Shown: piece after piece, positions 23,835 through 32,565 of the stretch | Position numbering within the stretch: position 1 is the first letter of the stretch | Layout of the letters: every line of letters begins with the position of its first letter | DNA from: CAUPWF01 sp964369775 | Lineage (GTDB): Bacteria > Bacillota > Clostridia > Lachnospirales > Lachnospiraceae | Length of the DNA stretch: 57,739 bases | Direction: 5' to 3' | Assembly: GCA_964369775.1 (NCBI GenBank) | Contig: CAYJHQ010000019.1 | Span: 1 to 57,739, forward strand | The notes under the pieces: model-generated | What the model was told of the DNA's origin: nothing | The model's database searches: none | What the model saw: the letters and a program-made list of their open reading frames with translations, nothing else | Made by a program: the position numbers and the translations under genes

Positions 23835-25790
23835 ATGGAAAACCTTGAAAAACGTTATCTAGAAAGACTGTCTGAGCTATATCCGACAATAGCAACAGCT
23901 TCGACAGAGATTATTAATTTACAATCTATTTTAAATTTACCAAAAGGAACAGAGCATTTTTTGACAGATATACATGGTGAGCATGAAGCGTTTTTGCACG
24001 TGTTGAAAAATGGGTCAGGAACAGTAAAGAAAAAGATAGAGGAGGTATTTGGTCCGACGCTGAGTATCAGGGATAAGAAATCATTGGCTACACTAATCTA
24101 TTATCCAAAGGAAAAGTTAGAGTTAATATTACGAAATGAGCAAAATGTAGAGGAGTGGTATGAGATTACCTTGTATCGACTAATCGAGGTATGTAAGCGA
24201 GTGGCGAGCAAGTATACTCGCTCTAAAGTTAGAAAAGCATTACCACCTGAATTTGCCTATGTAATCGAGGAATTGATTACAGAAAAGATGGAAATTACAG
24301 ATAAAGAATCCTACTACAGTGCGATTGTTCGAACTATTATAGACACGAAACGAGGCGAAGCATTTATTATTGCTATCAGTGAATTGATACAAAGGCTAGT
24401 GATTGATCATCTTCACATCGTAGGTGATATCTACGATAGAGGGCCAGGACCACACCTCATTATGAATCAATTAATGAATTATCATTCTGTGGATGTTCAG
24501 TGGGGAAACCATGATGTTGTATGGATGGGAGCTGCGGCGGGACAGAGAGCTTGTATTGCGAATGTGATCCGAATCTGTGCAAGATATGGAAATCTGAATA
24601 TTATTGAAGATGGATATGGAATTAATCTCTTACCTTTGGCAACTTTTGCAATGAAAGTATATAATGAGGATAACTGCACATCTTTCATTCCAAAGTCTAG
24701 CGATATATGCGATGGAGAGATTGAATTAGAAGCCAAGATTCATAAAGCAATTTCAGTTATTCAATTTAAACTAGAAGGAAAATTGATACAAAAATATAGA
24801 GAGTTTGAATTAGAAGATCGAATGCTGCTACATAGAATAGATTATGAAAATAAGTTGATCAACATAGAGGGGAAAGAGTATCATATGGTTGATACATTTC
24901 TTCCAACAGTGGAAAAACAAGATCCATATGCTCTTTCTTCTGAAGAAGAAAAAATTATGAATCGATTAACAACAGCTTTTTGTAATTGTGAGCTACTTCA
25001 AAAGCATGCGAGGTTCTTATTAGCAAAAGGCAGTCTTTATAAAACATATAATCACAATCTTTTGTATCATGGATGTGTTTTGCTTAATCCAGATGGAAGT
25101 TTGAAAGAAAACGAGTTGTTTGGTAAATCTTACTCTGGAAAAGCATGGTATGACACACTAGACAGCTATGTGAGAAAAGGATTTTTTGCAGTGGAGGAGT
25201 CCGAGAGAGAAATTGGTCAAGATATGATGTGGTATGTGTGGTTACATCCAAATTCTCCACTCTTTGGGAAGGATAAGATGGCTACTTTTGAACGATACTT
25301 CATCGAAGAGAAAGAAAGTCACAAAGAAGAAAAAAATGCATACTATGTATTGCTAGAAAAAGCAGAGACAGCTAGAACTATTTTGAAAGAGTTTGGACTT
25401 GATGAAGAAGTAGGGCATATTGTTAATGGACATGTACCAGTTAAGAGCAAAAACGGTGAGAGCCCAATTAAGTCAGAAGGGAAAGTCTTAGTTATAGACG
25501 GCGGTTTTTCAAAAGCATATCAAAAACAAACTGGGATTGCAGGCTATACTTTGATATATAACAGTTACGGATTGAGACTGGTGGCACATGAACCGTTTGA
25601 ATCTACAGAGGCGGCAATAAGAAATGAAAGTGATATTTATTCAGATTCTGTAATTGTAAAAAGAGTGGATAAGCGCTGTATGGTAGGCGATACAGATAAT
25701 GGAGATAAGATTAAAGAGAAAATTCAAGATTTGCAGCAGTTGTTATCTGCTTATAGATCAGGTGTCATAATCGAAAAAAAATTGGTATAA
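23835..25790 (+). CDS. fbp: Fructose-1,6-bisphosphatase class III
   Basis: 651 residues, the length of the Firmicutes class III enzyme, unrelated to class I. The metallophosphatase core is visible: FLTDIHGEHEAF, VGDIYDRGPGPHLI, WGNHDVVWMGAA and a C-terminal GHVPVKSKNGESP and LVIDGGFSKAYQ. It hydrolyses fructose-1,6-bisphosphate in gluconeogenesis with manganese. It starts 24 bases after dapB, with ribosome site GAGGGGAG upstream, so it is likely in the same operon; I see no pathway reason for the linkage. Confidence 0.95.
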   Translation: MENLEKRYLERLSELYPTIATASTEIINLQSILNLPKGTEHFLTDIHGEHEAFLHVLKNGSGTVKKKIEEVFGPTLSIRDKKSLATLIYYPKEKLELILRNEQNVEEWYEITLYRLIEVCKRVASKYTRSKVRKALPPEFAYVIEELITEKMEITDKESYYSAIVRTIIDTKRGEAFIIAISELIQRLVIDHLHIVGDIYDRGPGPHLIMNQLMNYHSVDVQWGNHDVVWMGAAAGQRACIANVIRICARYGNLNIIEDGYGINLLPLATFAMKVYNEDNCTSFIPKSSDICDGEIELEAKIHKAISVIQFKLEGKLIQKYREFELEDRMLLHRIDYENKLINIEGKEYHMVDTFLPTVEKQDPYALSSEEEKIMNRLTTAFCNCELLQKHARFLLAKGSLYKTYNHNLLYHGCVLLNPDGSLKENELFGKSYSGKAWYDTLDSYVRKGFFAVEESEREIGQDMMWYVWLHPNSPLFGKDKMATFERYFIEEKESHKEEKNAYYVLLEKAETARTILKEFGLDEEVGHIVNGHVPVKSKNGESPIKSEGKVLVIDGGFSKAYQKQTGIAGYTLIYNSYGLRLVAHEPFESTEAAIRNESDIYSDSVIVKRVDKRCMVGDTDNGDKIKEKIQDLQQLLSAYRSGVIIEKKLV

Positions 25791-25869
25791 AATTCCTGTC
25801 ATTTATCTGTATGAAAGACTTTTAAAATACAATAATAATACTATCTTGTGAATAAAGGAGATGAGTGTT

Positions 25870-26151
25870 ATGAAAAACAAGAAAAAGCTACTGATAGCAA
25901 TGATGTGCGTTGGTTTGACAGGGAATTTAATTGCATGTGCAGAAGATACATCAAATGATAGTAATGTCAATAGCGCCACAGATGGAACAAAAGATGAAGG
26001 AATGTTAGAAGAGGCAGCGGACAAAGTAGAAGATGAGATGAAAGACGGTGCCGACGAGATGCAAGATGGTGCTGATGATATGGTAGATGATGCAGAAAAA
26101 GAAGTGGAATCTGAAGATATGAATGAAGAAGAGAAGACAGATGAACAATAA
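25870..26151 (+). CDS. Small acidic lipoprotein, function unknown
   Basis: 93 residues from ATG 25870, chosen because GGAG (25857-25860) abuts an earlier in-frame ATG and is nine bases from this one. A signal peptide KNKKKLLIAMMCVGLTGNL ends in the lipobox IAC. The mature protein is very acidic with a short repeat of the form D(E/D)M-DGAD (residues 55-77), probably an amphipathic helix. It has its own terminator. I cannot assign a function. Similar small surface proteins are common near Clostridia housekeeping genes. Confidence 0.75.
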   Translation: MKNKKKLLIAMMCVGLTGNLIACAEDTSNDSNVNSATDGTKDEGMLEEAADKVEDEMKDGADEMQDGADDMVDDAEKEVESEDMNEEEKTDEQ

Positions 26152-26165
26152 TTAATGAAGACTGT

Positions 26166-26192
26166 AAAGAGTGCGTAATACGCACTCTTTGT
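26166..26192 (+). terminator. Terminator of the small lipoprotein gene
   Basis: AAAGAGTGCG (26166-26175) pairs perfectly with CGCACTCTTT (26181-26190) around TAATA. Confidence 0.75.
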
Positions 26193-26214
26193 TCAGTGGT
26201 GGAGGTGCGATAAG

Positions 26215-26997
26215 ATGAGATTTAGACCTTGTATAGATATACATAATGGTAAAGTGAAACAGATAGTAGGAGGAAGCTTATCTGATGAGGGGAATCAGGC
26301 TGTTACAAATTTTTCGTCTCGATTAGAGGCTGATTATTATGCGAAAAAGTATAAAAATGATGATTTAAGAGGTGGGCATATTATATTATTAAATCCGCCG
26401 GGAACAGAGTTTTATGAAGTTACAAAAGAGCAAGCGATGAAAGCAATAAATGCATATCCAAACGGACTACAAATCGGTGGAAGCATTACAGATGAAAATG
26501 CGATGCAGTACTTAGAAGCAGGAGCATCTCATGTGATTGTAACATCTTACGTTTTTCAAGGTGGTGAAATAAACTGGAAAAATTTAAAGGTGATTAGTGA
26601 AAAAGTTGGGAAAAATAGATTGGTAATTGATTTGAGTTGTAGAAAAAAAGGTGAAGACTATATGGTAGTGACTAACCGTTGGCAGACATTTACTAATGTA
26701 AAGGTTGAGGCGAGTCTATTAGATGAGCTAGCTAAATATTGTGATGAGTTTTTAGTTCATGGTGTAGATGTAGAAGGTAAAAGTGCAGGTGTTGAGAAAG
26801 GGTTAGTGAAGTTACTAGCAGATTGGAGTGGAATACCAATCACTTATGCAGGTGGTATTGGAAGTAGCAGTGATTTAGAACAGTTTGAAAAAATATCAAA
26901 TAATAAATTAGATTTTACAATAGGCAGTGCTTTAGATTTATTCGGTGGAGATATTCCTTACCAATCACTTGTGAAGGACAAACTTTTTATTGAATAA
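26215..26997 (+). CDS. hisA: ProFAR isomerase HisA, eukaryote-type (HIS6-like)
   Basis: 260 residues, a TIM barrel. The sequence follows the fungal HIS6 pattern rather than ordinary bacterial HisA: RPCIDIHNGKVKQIVGG at the start, VIVTSYVF near residue 104, VIDLSCRKKG near 140, NRWQTFT, FLVHGVDVEG near 180, ITYAGGI and a C-terminal DFTIGSALDLFGG. The first catalytic Asp is in CIDIH and the second in HGVDVEG. It would open the ribose ring of ProFAR in histidine synthesis. No other his gene is nearby. Ribosome site GGAGG is nine bases upstream of the ATG. Confidence 0.88.
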   Translation: MRFRPCIDIHNGKVKQIVGGSLSDEGNQAVTNFSSRLEADYYAKKYKNDDLRGGHIILLNPPGTEFYEVTKEQAMKAINAYPNGLQIGGSITDENAMQYLEAGASHVIVTSYVFQGGEINWKNLKVISEKVGKNRLVIDLSCRKKGEDYMVVTNRWQTFTNVKVEASLLDELAKYCDEFLVHGVDVEGKSAGVEKGLVKLLADWSGIPITYAGGIGSSSDLEQFEKISNNKLDFTIGSALDLFGGDIPYQSLVKDKLFIE

Positions 26998-27052
26998 ATA
27001 TTGGTATAATGATATTATAAACTAATATATGAATAAAATTAAGGAGTACAAA

Positions 27053-29620
27053 ATGGGCTTACTTGAGAAGATATTTGGGTCGCATAGCGAGAACGAATTA
27101 AAAAGAATTTATCCGATTATTGACCATATTGAGTCATTATCAGAAGAAATGAAATCATTGTCTGATACTGAATTGAACAGAAAAACTGTTGAGTTTAAAG
27201 AACGTTTACAAAATGGAGAGACGTTAGACGATATATTACCAGAGGCATTTGCAGTAGTGAGAGAGGCTGCGAGCAGAGTGTTAGGAATGCGACATTATCG
27301 CGTGCAGTTAATTGGTGGAATGATATTGCACCAAGGGCGTATTGCAGAGATGCGAACAGGTGAAGGAAAGACGTTAGTGTCTACATTGCCAGCCTATTTA
27401 AATGCGCTAGAAGGTAAAGGTGTGCACATCGTAACTGTCAATGATTACCTTGCGAATCGTGATGCAGAGTGGATGGGACAGGTGCATAAATTTTTAGGGT
27501 TAACAGTTGGTGTAGTATTAAACTCCATGGATAAAGAGGAGAGAAGAGCCGCATATGATTGTGATATTACATATGTGACGAATAATGAATTAGGGTTTGA
27601 TTACCTGAGAGATAATATGGTGATTTATAAAGAACAGTTAGTTCAACGAGGATTGCCATTTGCAGTAATTGATGAGGTCGATTCTGTTCTGATAGACGAA
27701 GCGAGAACGCCACTAATTATATCAGGACAAAGTGGAAAATCAACAAAGTTATATGAAGTATGTGATATATTAGCAAGACAGTTAAAAAGAGGAGAAGCAG
27801 AAGGCGATTTCTCGAAGATGAGTGCTATCATGGGAGAAGAGATTGTCGAAACAGGGGACTTCATCGTTAATGAAAAAGAGAAAAATGTCAACTTGACGGA
27901 TGAGGGTATCACTAGGGTTGAGAAATTTTTTAATATAGAAAACTTAGCAGATCCAGCTAATCTTGAGATTCAGCACAATATAATTTTGGCGCTTAGGGCG
28001 CACAATTTAATGTTTAGAGATCAAAACTATGTAGTGTCTGAAGATCAGATTATGATAGTTGATGAGTTTACAGGGCGTATAATGCCAGGACGTCGCTATT
28101 CAGATGGTCTGCATCAAGCGATTGAAGCAAAAGAAAAAGTGAAGGTGAAAAGTGAAAGTAGAACACTAGCTTCTATTACATTCCAGAACCTTTTCAATAA
28201 ATATGAGAAAAAATGTGGTATGACAGGTACTGCATTAACAGAAGAAAAAGAGTTTAGAGATATTTATGGAATGGACGTTGTAGAGATTCCGACAAATCGT
28301 CCTGTACAAAGAAAAGATTTAGATGATGCTGTTTATAAGACTAAGGAAGAAAAGTACTATGCAGTAGTGCAAGAAGTGCAAAAAGCTCATGAAAAGGGGC
28401 AACCAGTTTTAGTCGGGACGATTACTATTGAAGTGTCAGAACTTCTTAGCAAGCTATTAAAAAGAGAGGGAATCCCTCACAATGTATTAAATGCGAAATT
28501 CCATGAAAAAGAGGCGGAGATTGTAGCAGAAGCAGGGATAAAAGGCGCAGTTACGATAGCTACAAACATGGCTGGGCGTGGTACAGATATTAAGTTAGAA
28601 GAAGGTGTGCTTGAACTTGGTGGGTTGAAAATCATCGGGACAGAAAGACATGAGTCGAGACGTATTGACAACCAGCTGAGAGGGCGTGCAGGACGTCAAG
28701 GAGATGTTGGAGAGTCAAGATTTTATATTTCGCTAGAAGATGAATTGATGCGTCTGTTTGGTTCGGATCGTCTAATGAAGATTTTTGAAGTCTTAGGTGT
28801 AGAAAAAGGCGAGCAGATTGAACACAAACAGCTATCTAACACTATCGAACGTGCACAGAGAAAAATTGAAGGAAATAACTATGCAATTCGTAAAAATCTC
28901 TTAGAGTATGATCAAGTTATGAATGAACAAAGAGAGATTATCTATGAAGAGAGAAGGAAAGTGTTAAATGGAGAAAATATGCGTGACTCCGTTTATAATA
29001 TGCTTACAAATTTTGTTGAAAGCGTAGTAGATAAGAGTATAGCAACAGACTTAGATAGCACAGAGTGGGATCTGAAAGAGTTAAACGTGACCTTGCATGC
29101 AAATGTTCCTATGAAGACCATTAAATATGAAGACGTGAAAGATAAAGGCGTTAACGAACTAAAACATATGGTAAAAGAATTAGCAGTAAAAGCTTATGAG
29201 CAAAAAGAAACAGAGTTTCCAGAGCCAGAGCAATTACGTGAGATAGAAAGAATTGTATTATTAAGAGCAATTGATGGAAGATGGATGAATCACATTGATG
29301 ATATGGTACAGTTAAGACAAGGCATTGGACTTCAATCATATGGACAAAAAAATCCTTTGGTAGAGTATAAGATGATTGGTTATGATATGTTTGGTGAAAT
29401 GACAGATACGATTGCAGAAGACACGATTCGTACTTTGTTTAGAATTAGGGTAGAGCAGAAAGTGGAACGTAAAGAAGTTGCAAAGGTAACTGGGACAAAC
29501 AAAGACGAAAGTCTAGCGAAGAAACCAAAGAAGCGTACGGATGAGAAAGTATATCCGAACGATTCATGCCCATGTGGAAGCGGAAAAAAATATAAGCAAT
29601 GTTGTGCGAATAAGAATTAA
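27053..29620 (+). CDS. secA: Preprotein translocase ATPase SecA
   Basis: 855 residues from ATG 27053, which has AAGGAG (27041-27046) six bases upstream; an earlier in-frame ATG at 27029 lacks a ribosome site. It shows MRTGEGKT Walker A (about 100-107), VIDEVDSVLIDEARTPLI (Walker B), the TNMAGRGTDIKL and QLRGRAGRQGD helicase motifs, and a C-terminal zinc finger CPCGSGKKYKQCC that binds SecB or the ribosome in other species. It drives protein export through SecYEG. The N-terminus LLEKIFGS is typical. Confidence 0.97.
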   Translation: MGLLEKIFGSHSENELKRIYPIIDHIESLSEEMKSLSDTELNRKTVEFKERLQNGETLDDILPEAFAVVREAASRVLGMRHYRVQLIGGMILHQGRIAEMRTGEGKTLVSTLPAYLNALEGKGVHIVTVNDYLANRDAEWMGQVHKFLGLTVGVVLNSMDKEERRAAYDCDITYVTNNELGFDYLRDNMVIYKEQLVQRGLPFAVIDEVDSVLIDEARTPLIISGQSGKSTKLYEVCDILARQLKRGEAEGDFSKMSAIMGEEIVETGDFIVNEKEKNVNLTDEGITRVEKFFNIENLADPANLEIQHNIILALRAHNLMFRDQNYVVSEDQIMIVDEFTGRIMPGRRYSDGLHQAIEAKEKVKVKSESRTLASITFQNLFNKYEKKCGMTGTALTEEKEFRDIYGMDVVEIPTNRPVQRKDLDDAVYKTKEEKYYAVVQEVQKAHEKGQPVLVGTITIEVSELLSKLLKREGIPHNVLNAKFHEKEAEIVAEAGIKGAVTIATNMAGRGTDIKLEEGVLELGGLKIIGTERHESRRIDNQLRGRAGRQGDVGESRFYISLEDELMRLFGSDRLMKIFEVLGVEKGEQIEHKQLSNTIERAQRKIEGNNYAIRKNLLEYDQVMNEQREIIYEERRKVLNGENMRDSVYNMLTNFVESVVDKSIATDLDSTEWDLKELNVTLHANVPMKTIKYEDVKDKGVNELKHMVKELAVKAYEQKETEFPEPEQLREIERIVLLRAIDGRWMNHIDDMVQLRQGIGLQSYGQKNPLVEYKMIGYDMFGEMTDTIAEDTIRTLFRIRVEQKVERKEVAKVTGTNKDESLAKKPKKRTDEKVYPNDSCPCGSGKKYKQCCANKN

Positions 29621-29626
29621 AAAATG

Positions 29627-29664
29627 GCAGGGTGGCAAAACGAGAACAAGTTTTGTCGCTCTGC
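29627..29664 (+). terminator. Intercistronic hairpin between secA and prfB
   Basis: A 15-base-pair stem (29627-29641 with 29650-29664, three G-T wobbles) with loop GAGAACAA. It lacks a T-run, so attenuation or mRNA processing is more likely than full termination. Confidence 0.5.
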
Positions 29665-29691
29665 TAAATTAAAATGAAAGAAGGTGATTTT

Positions 29692-30802
29692 TTGGTAGTA
29701 TTAGATGAAATAAAATCAAAATGCAGTAGTTACGAGAACCCATTAAATGAATTGAGGGATTCACTTTGACTTGGCGAATAAAAAAGCTAAAGTAGAAGAG
29801 TTGCAAAGAAAGATAGAAGAGCCTAGCTTTTGGGATGATGCAAAAAAATCGCAAAAGATAATGAAAGAATTAAAAGGGCTTGAAAATGTTGTAGAAAGAA
29901 TTGAAAATCTAGAACAAAGTTATTCAGATATAAAGGTTTTGCTTGAGATGGGGTATGAAGAAGCGGATGAAGAATTAGCAATAGAAGCTCAAGGAGAAAT
30001 GAATAGCTTTGAATTACTTTTTGAAGAACTTCGAATTGAAACGTTGCTATCACAAGAATATGATAGAGATAATGCAATTGTGACACTTCATGCAGGTGAA
30101 GGAGGTACAGAGTCTTGTGATTGGGCAGAGATGTTGTATCGGATGTACAAGCGCTATGCAGATAGAAAGGGATTTACAGTAGAGGTTTTGGATTATTTAG
30201 ATGGAGATATAGCAGGAATCAAAGGGGTGACATTTCAGATAAATGGAGAAAACGCCTACGGATACTTAAAGTCTGAAAAAGGTGTTCATCGACTTGTGCG
30301 TATTTCGCCTTTTAACGCGACAGGAAAGAGACAAACATCTTTTGCTTCTTGCGATGTAATTCCAGATATTGAGACAGAGATAGATATTGAAATAGAAGAT
30401 GATGATTTGAAGATTGATACTTACAGAGCAAGTGGAGCAGGTGGTCAGCATGTTAATAAAACATCATCAGCGATACGTATTACTCATTTACCAACAGGTA
30501 TTGTAGTGCAGTGCCAAAATGAGCGTTCGCAGCTAAATAATAAAGATAAAGCGATGCAGATGCTTAAAGCTAAGTTATATTTATTAAAGCAACAAGAGCA
30601 AGCGGACAAAGTATCTGATATTAGAGGCGAGATGAAAGAGATTGGATTTGGAAGTCAAATTCGATCCTATGTTATGCAACCTTATACTTTGGTAAAAGAT
30701 AAGAGAACCGAAGTAGAGACTAGCAATGTCAAGGCAGTGTTAGATGGGGATTTAGACATATTTATCAACGGATATCTAAAAAGCTTAAATATTCACGAAT
30801 AG
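29692..30802 (+). CDS. prfB: Peptide chain release factor 2, programmed +1 frameshift
   Basis: Two frames join to give about 369 residues. The first runs from TTG 29692 (ribosome site AAGAAGGTG upstream) for 25 codons to CTT 29764-29766, followed by TGA 29767-29769. The site AGGG...CTTTGAC is the known RF2 recoding signal, with an internal Shine-Dalgarno-like AGGG (29755-29758). After slipping past one T, reading continues from GAC 29768 to the stop at 30802. The SPF tripeptide that reads UGA/UAA (about residue 204) and the GGQ motif (about 250) are present. Low RF2 promotes the shift, giving autoregulation. Confidence 0.95.
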
Positions 30803-30805
30803 GTG

Positions 30806-30834
30806 TTGCATAATCTAAAAACATATGATATTAT
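30806..30834 (+). promoter_or_regulatory. Promoter of the ACT-hom-apgM operon
   Basis: TTGCAT (30806-30811) and TATTAT (30829-30834) are 17 bases apart, starting just after the prfB stop. Confidence 0.65.
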
Positions 30835-30881
30835 CTTTTGAGTAGAAACAAATGTGTCTGTGATACGAACACGGAGGAGAG

Positions 30882-31334
30882 ATGGATAATAAAGCAGATA
30901 AAATTAAGTACTATGTACTAAAGAAAAAAGCAGTACCAGAAGTATTGCTAAAAGTAGTGGAAGCAAAGAGATTGATTGACTCAGAGAAAGTTTTGACTAT
31001 TCAAGAAGCTAGCGAACGAGTTGGAATTAGTAGAAGTTCTTTTTATAAATATAAAGATGACATATTTCCATTTCATGAAAATGAAAAAGGAAGAACGATT
31101 ACACTAGTAGTTCAGATGGATGATACGCCAGGGGTGTTATCTGAGATATTAAAAAATATTGCAGATTTTAAAGCGAATATCCTAACGATTCATCAAAGTA
31201 TTCCGATTAATGGAATTGCAACAGTGACAATAAGTGTAGAAATACTAGTTCATACAGGTGATTTATCAGATTTAATTCAAGAGTTAGAAGACAACATAGG
31301 AATTCATTATTTGAAAATAATAGGTAGGGAGTAA
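30882..31334 (+). CDS. ACT-domain protein, PheB/UPF0735 family
   Basis: 150 residues. An N-terminal helix-turn-helix-like part (EAKRLIDSEKVLTIQEASERVGISRSSFYKYKD) is followed by an ACT domain (ITLVVQMDDTPGVLSEILKNIA, about 72-145) that usually binds an amino acid. Bacillus calls the family PheB, but a chorismate mutase role is unproven. It lies four bases before hom, so it may sense an amino acid made from aspartate, or regulate the operon. Ribosome site GGAGGAG precedes the ATG. Confidence 0.82.
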   Translation: MDNKADKIKYYVLKKKAVPEVLLKVVEAKRLIDSEKVLTIQEASERVGISRSSFYKYKDDIFPFHENEKGRTITLVVQMDDTPGVLSEILKNIADFKANILTIHQSIPINGIATVTISVEILVHTGDLSDLIQELEDNIGIHYLKIIGRE

Positions 31335-31338
31335 AAGA

Positions 31339-32553
31339 ATGATAAATATAGCGGTTTTGGGATATGGTACAGTAGGTTCGGGAGTAGTAGAGGTAATCAA
31401 TACCAATGGAAGTATAATTAACAAGAGAATACAAGAAGAGTTGATCATTAAATATGTATTAGATTTGAGGGATTTCTTAGGAGATCCAATACAAGAAAAA
31501 ATTGTACATGATTTTGATGTGATTTTAAATGATAAAGATGTGGATATAGTTGTAGAAGTAATGGGTGGAATTGAGCCTGCATATACGTTTGTTAAAAAGA
31601 GTTTATTAGCTGGAAAGAGTGTTGTGACATCTAATAAAGCCCTAGTAGCAGAGCGAGGAGCCGAACTTTTAGCAATTGCAAAAGAGCAGAATATTAATTT
31701 CTTATTTGAAGCTAGTGTTGGTGGTGGAATCCCGATTATTCGTCCGCTGAACACATCGATTACAGCAGATGAAGTAGAAGAGATTTCTGGAATATTAAAT
31801 GGGACGACTAATTATATGTTGACTAAAATGTTCTATGAGGGAGCAAACTACGATGATGTCTTAAAGGAAGCGCAAGATAAAGGATATGCAGAACAAGATC
31901 CTGAAGCAGATGTAGAAGGGCATGACGCTTGTAGAAAGATAGCTATTTTATCATCGCTAATATCGGGAAGACAAGTCGATTTTGAAGATATTTATACAGA
32001 AGGAATTTCAAAATTAACAGTGGAAGATATGAAGTATGCGAAAGCATTAGGAATGACTATAAAACTAATCGCTAGTAGTAATCGAGACGGGAAGAAGATA
32101 GATGCTATAGTGGCACCGTTTTTGATTCCGAGCACACATCCTCTTTACAGTGTTAATGATGTGTTTAACGCTATCTTTGTGAGAGGGAATGTATTAGGAG
32201 ATGCTATGTTTTATGGCAGTGGTGCAGGAAAACTACCAACTGCTAGTGCTGTTGTAGGTGATGTAGTAGATGCTGCAAAGCATTTGAATAAAAATATTAT
32301 GACAATGTGGGAAAGAAATAAACTTACATTACAGGACAAAGACTCAGTTAAGAGACGATTTTTAGTGAGAATGCAAGGAGATATAGAGGAATTATTACCA
32401 AGTGTTGAAGAAGCATTTGGAGAGGTAAAAGTTATACAGTTGGATGGGCTGGATAATGAGTTCGGATTTATTACGCCTTCTACTGAAGAAGGTATATATG
32501 AGAAGAAAGCTGCAGGATTTAGCAATATTTTACATATGATTCGTGTTGCGTAG
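31339..32553 (+). CDS. hom: Homoserine dehydrogenase
   Basis: 404 residues. The N-terminal Rossmann domain has VLGYGTVGSGVVE, and the catalytic domain has GGGIPIIRPLN, GILNGTTNYMLTKM and KGYAEQDPEADVEGHDACRK with the catalytic Asp and Lys. It is a little shorter than the Bacillus enzyme, but the C-terminal ACT-like segment (RRFLVRMQGDIE) appears present. It reduces aspartate semialdehyde to homoserine, toward threonine and methionine. It is the middle gene of a three-gene operon. Confidence 0.95.
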   Translation: MINIAVLGYGTVGSGVVEVINTNGSIINKRIQEELIIKYVLDLRDFLGDPIQEKIVHDFDVILNDKDVDIVVEVMGGIEPAYTFVKKSLLAGKSVVTSNKALVAERGAELLAIAKEQNINFLFEASVGGGIPIIRPLNTSITADEVEEISGILNGTTNYMLTKMFYEGANYDDVLKEAQDKGYAEQDPEADVEGHDACRKIAILSSLISGRQVDFEDIYTEGISKLTVEDMKYAKALGMTIKLIASSNRDGKKIDAIVAPFLIPSTHPLYSVNDVFNAIFVRGNVLGDAMFYGSGAGKLPTASAVVGDVVDAAKHLNKNIMTMWERNKLTLQDKDSVKRRFLVRMQGDIEELLPSVEEAFGEVKVIQLDGLDNEFGFITPSTEEGIYEKKAAGFSNILHMIRVA

Positions 32554-32565
32554 CGAGGAGAGTGT

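Noticed and set aside
27029..27052. Longer secA start at ATG 27029
   Set aside because: AAGGAG lies between it and ATG 27053, so the internal start is the real one.
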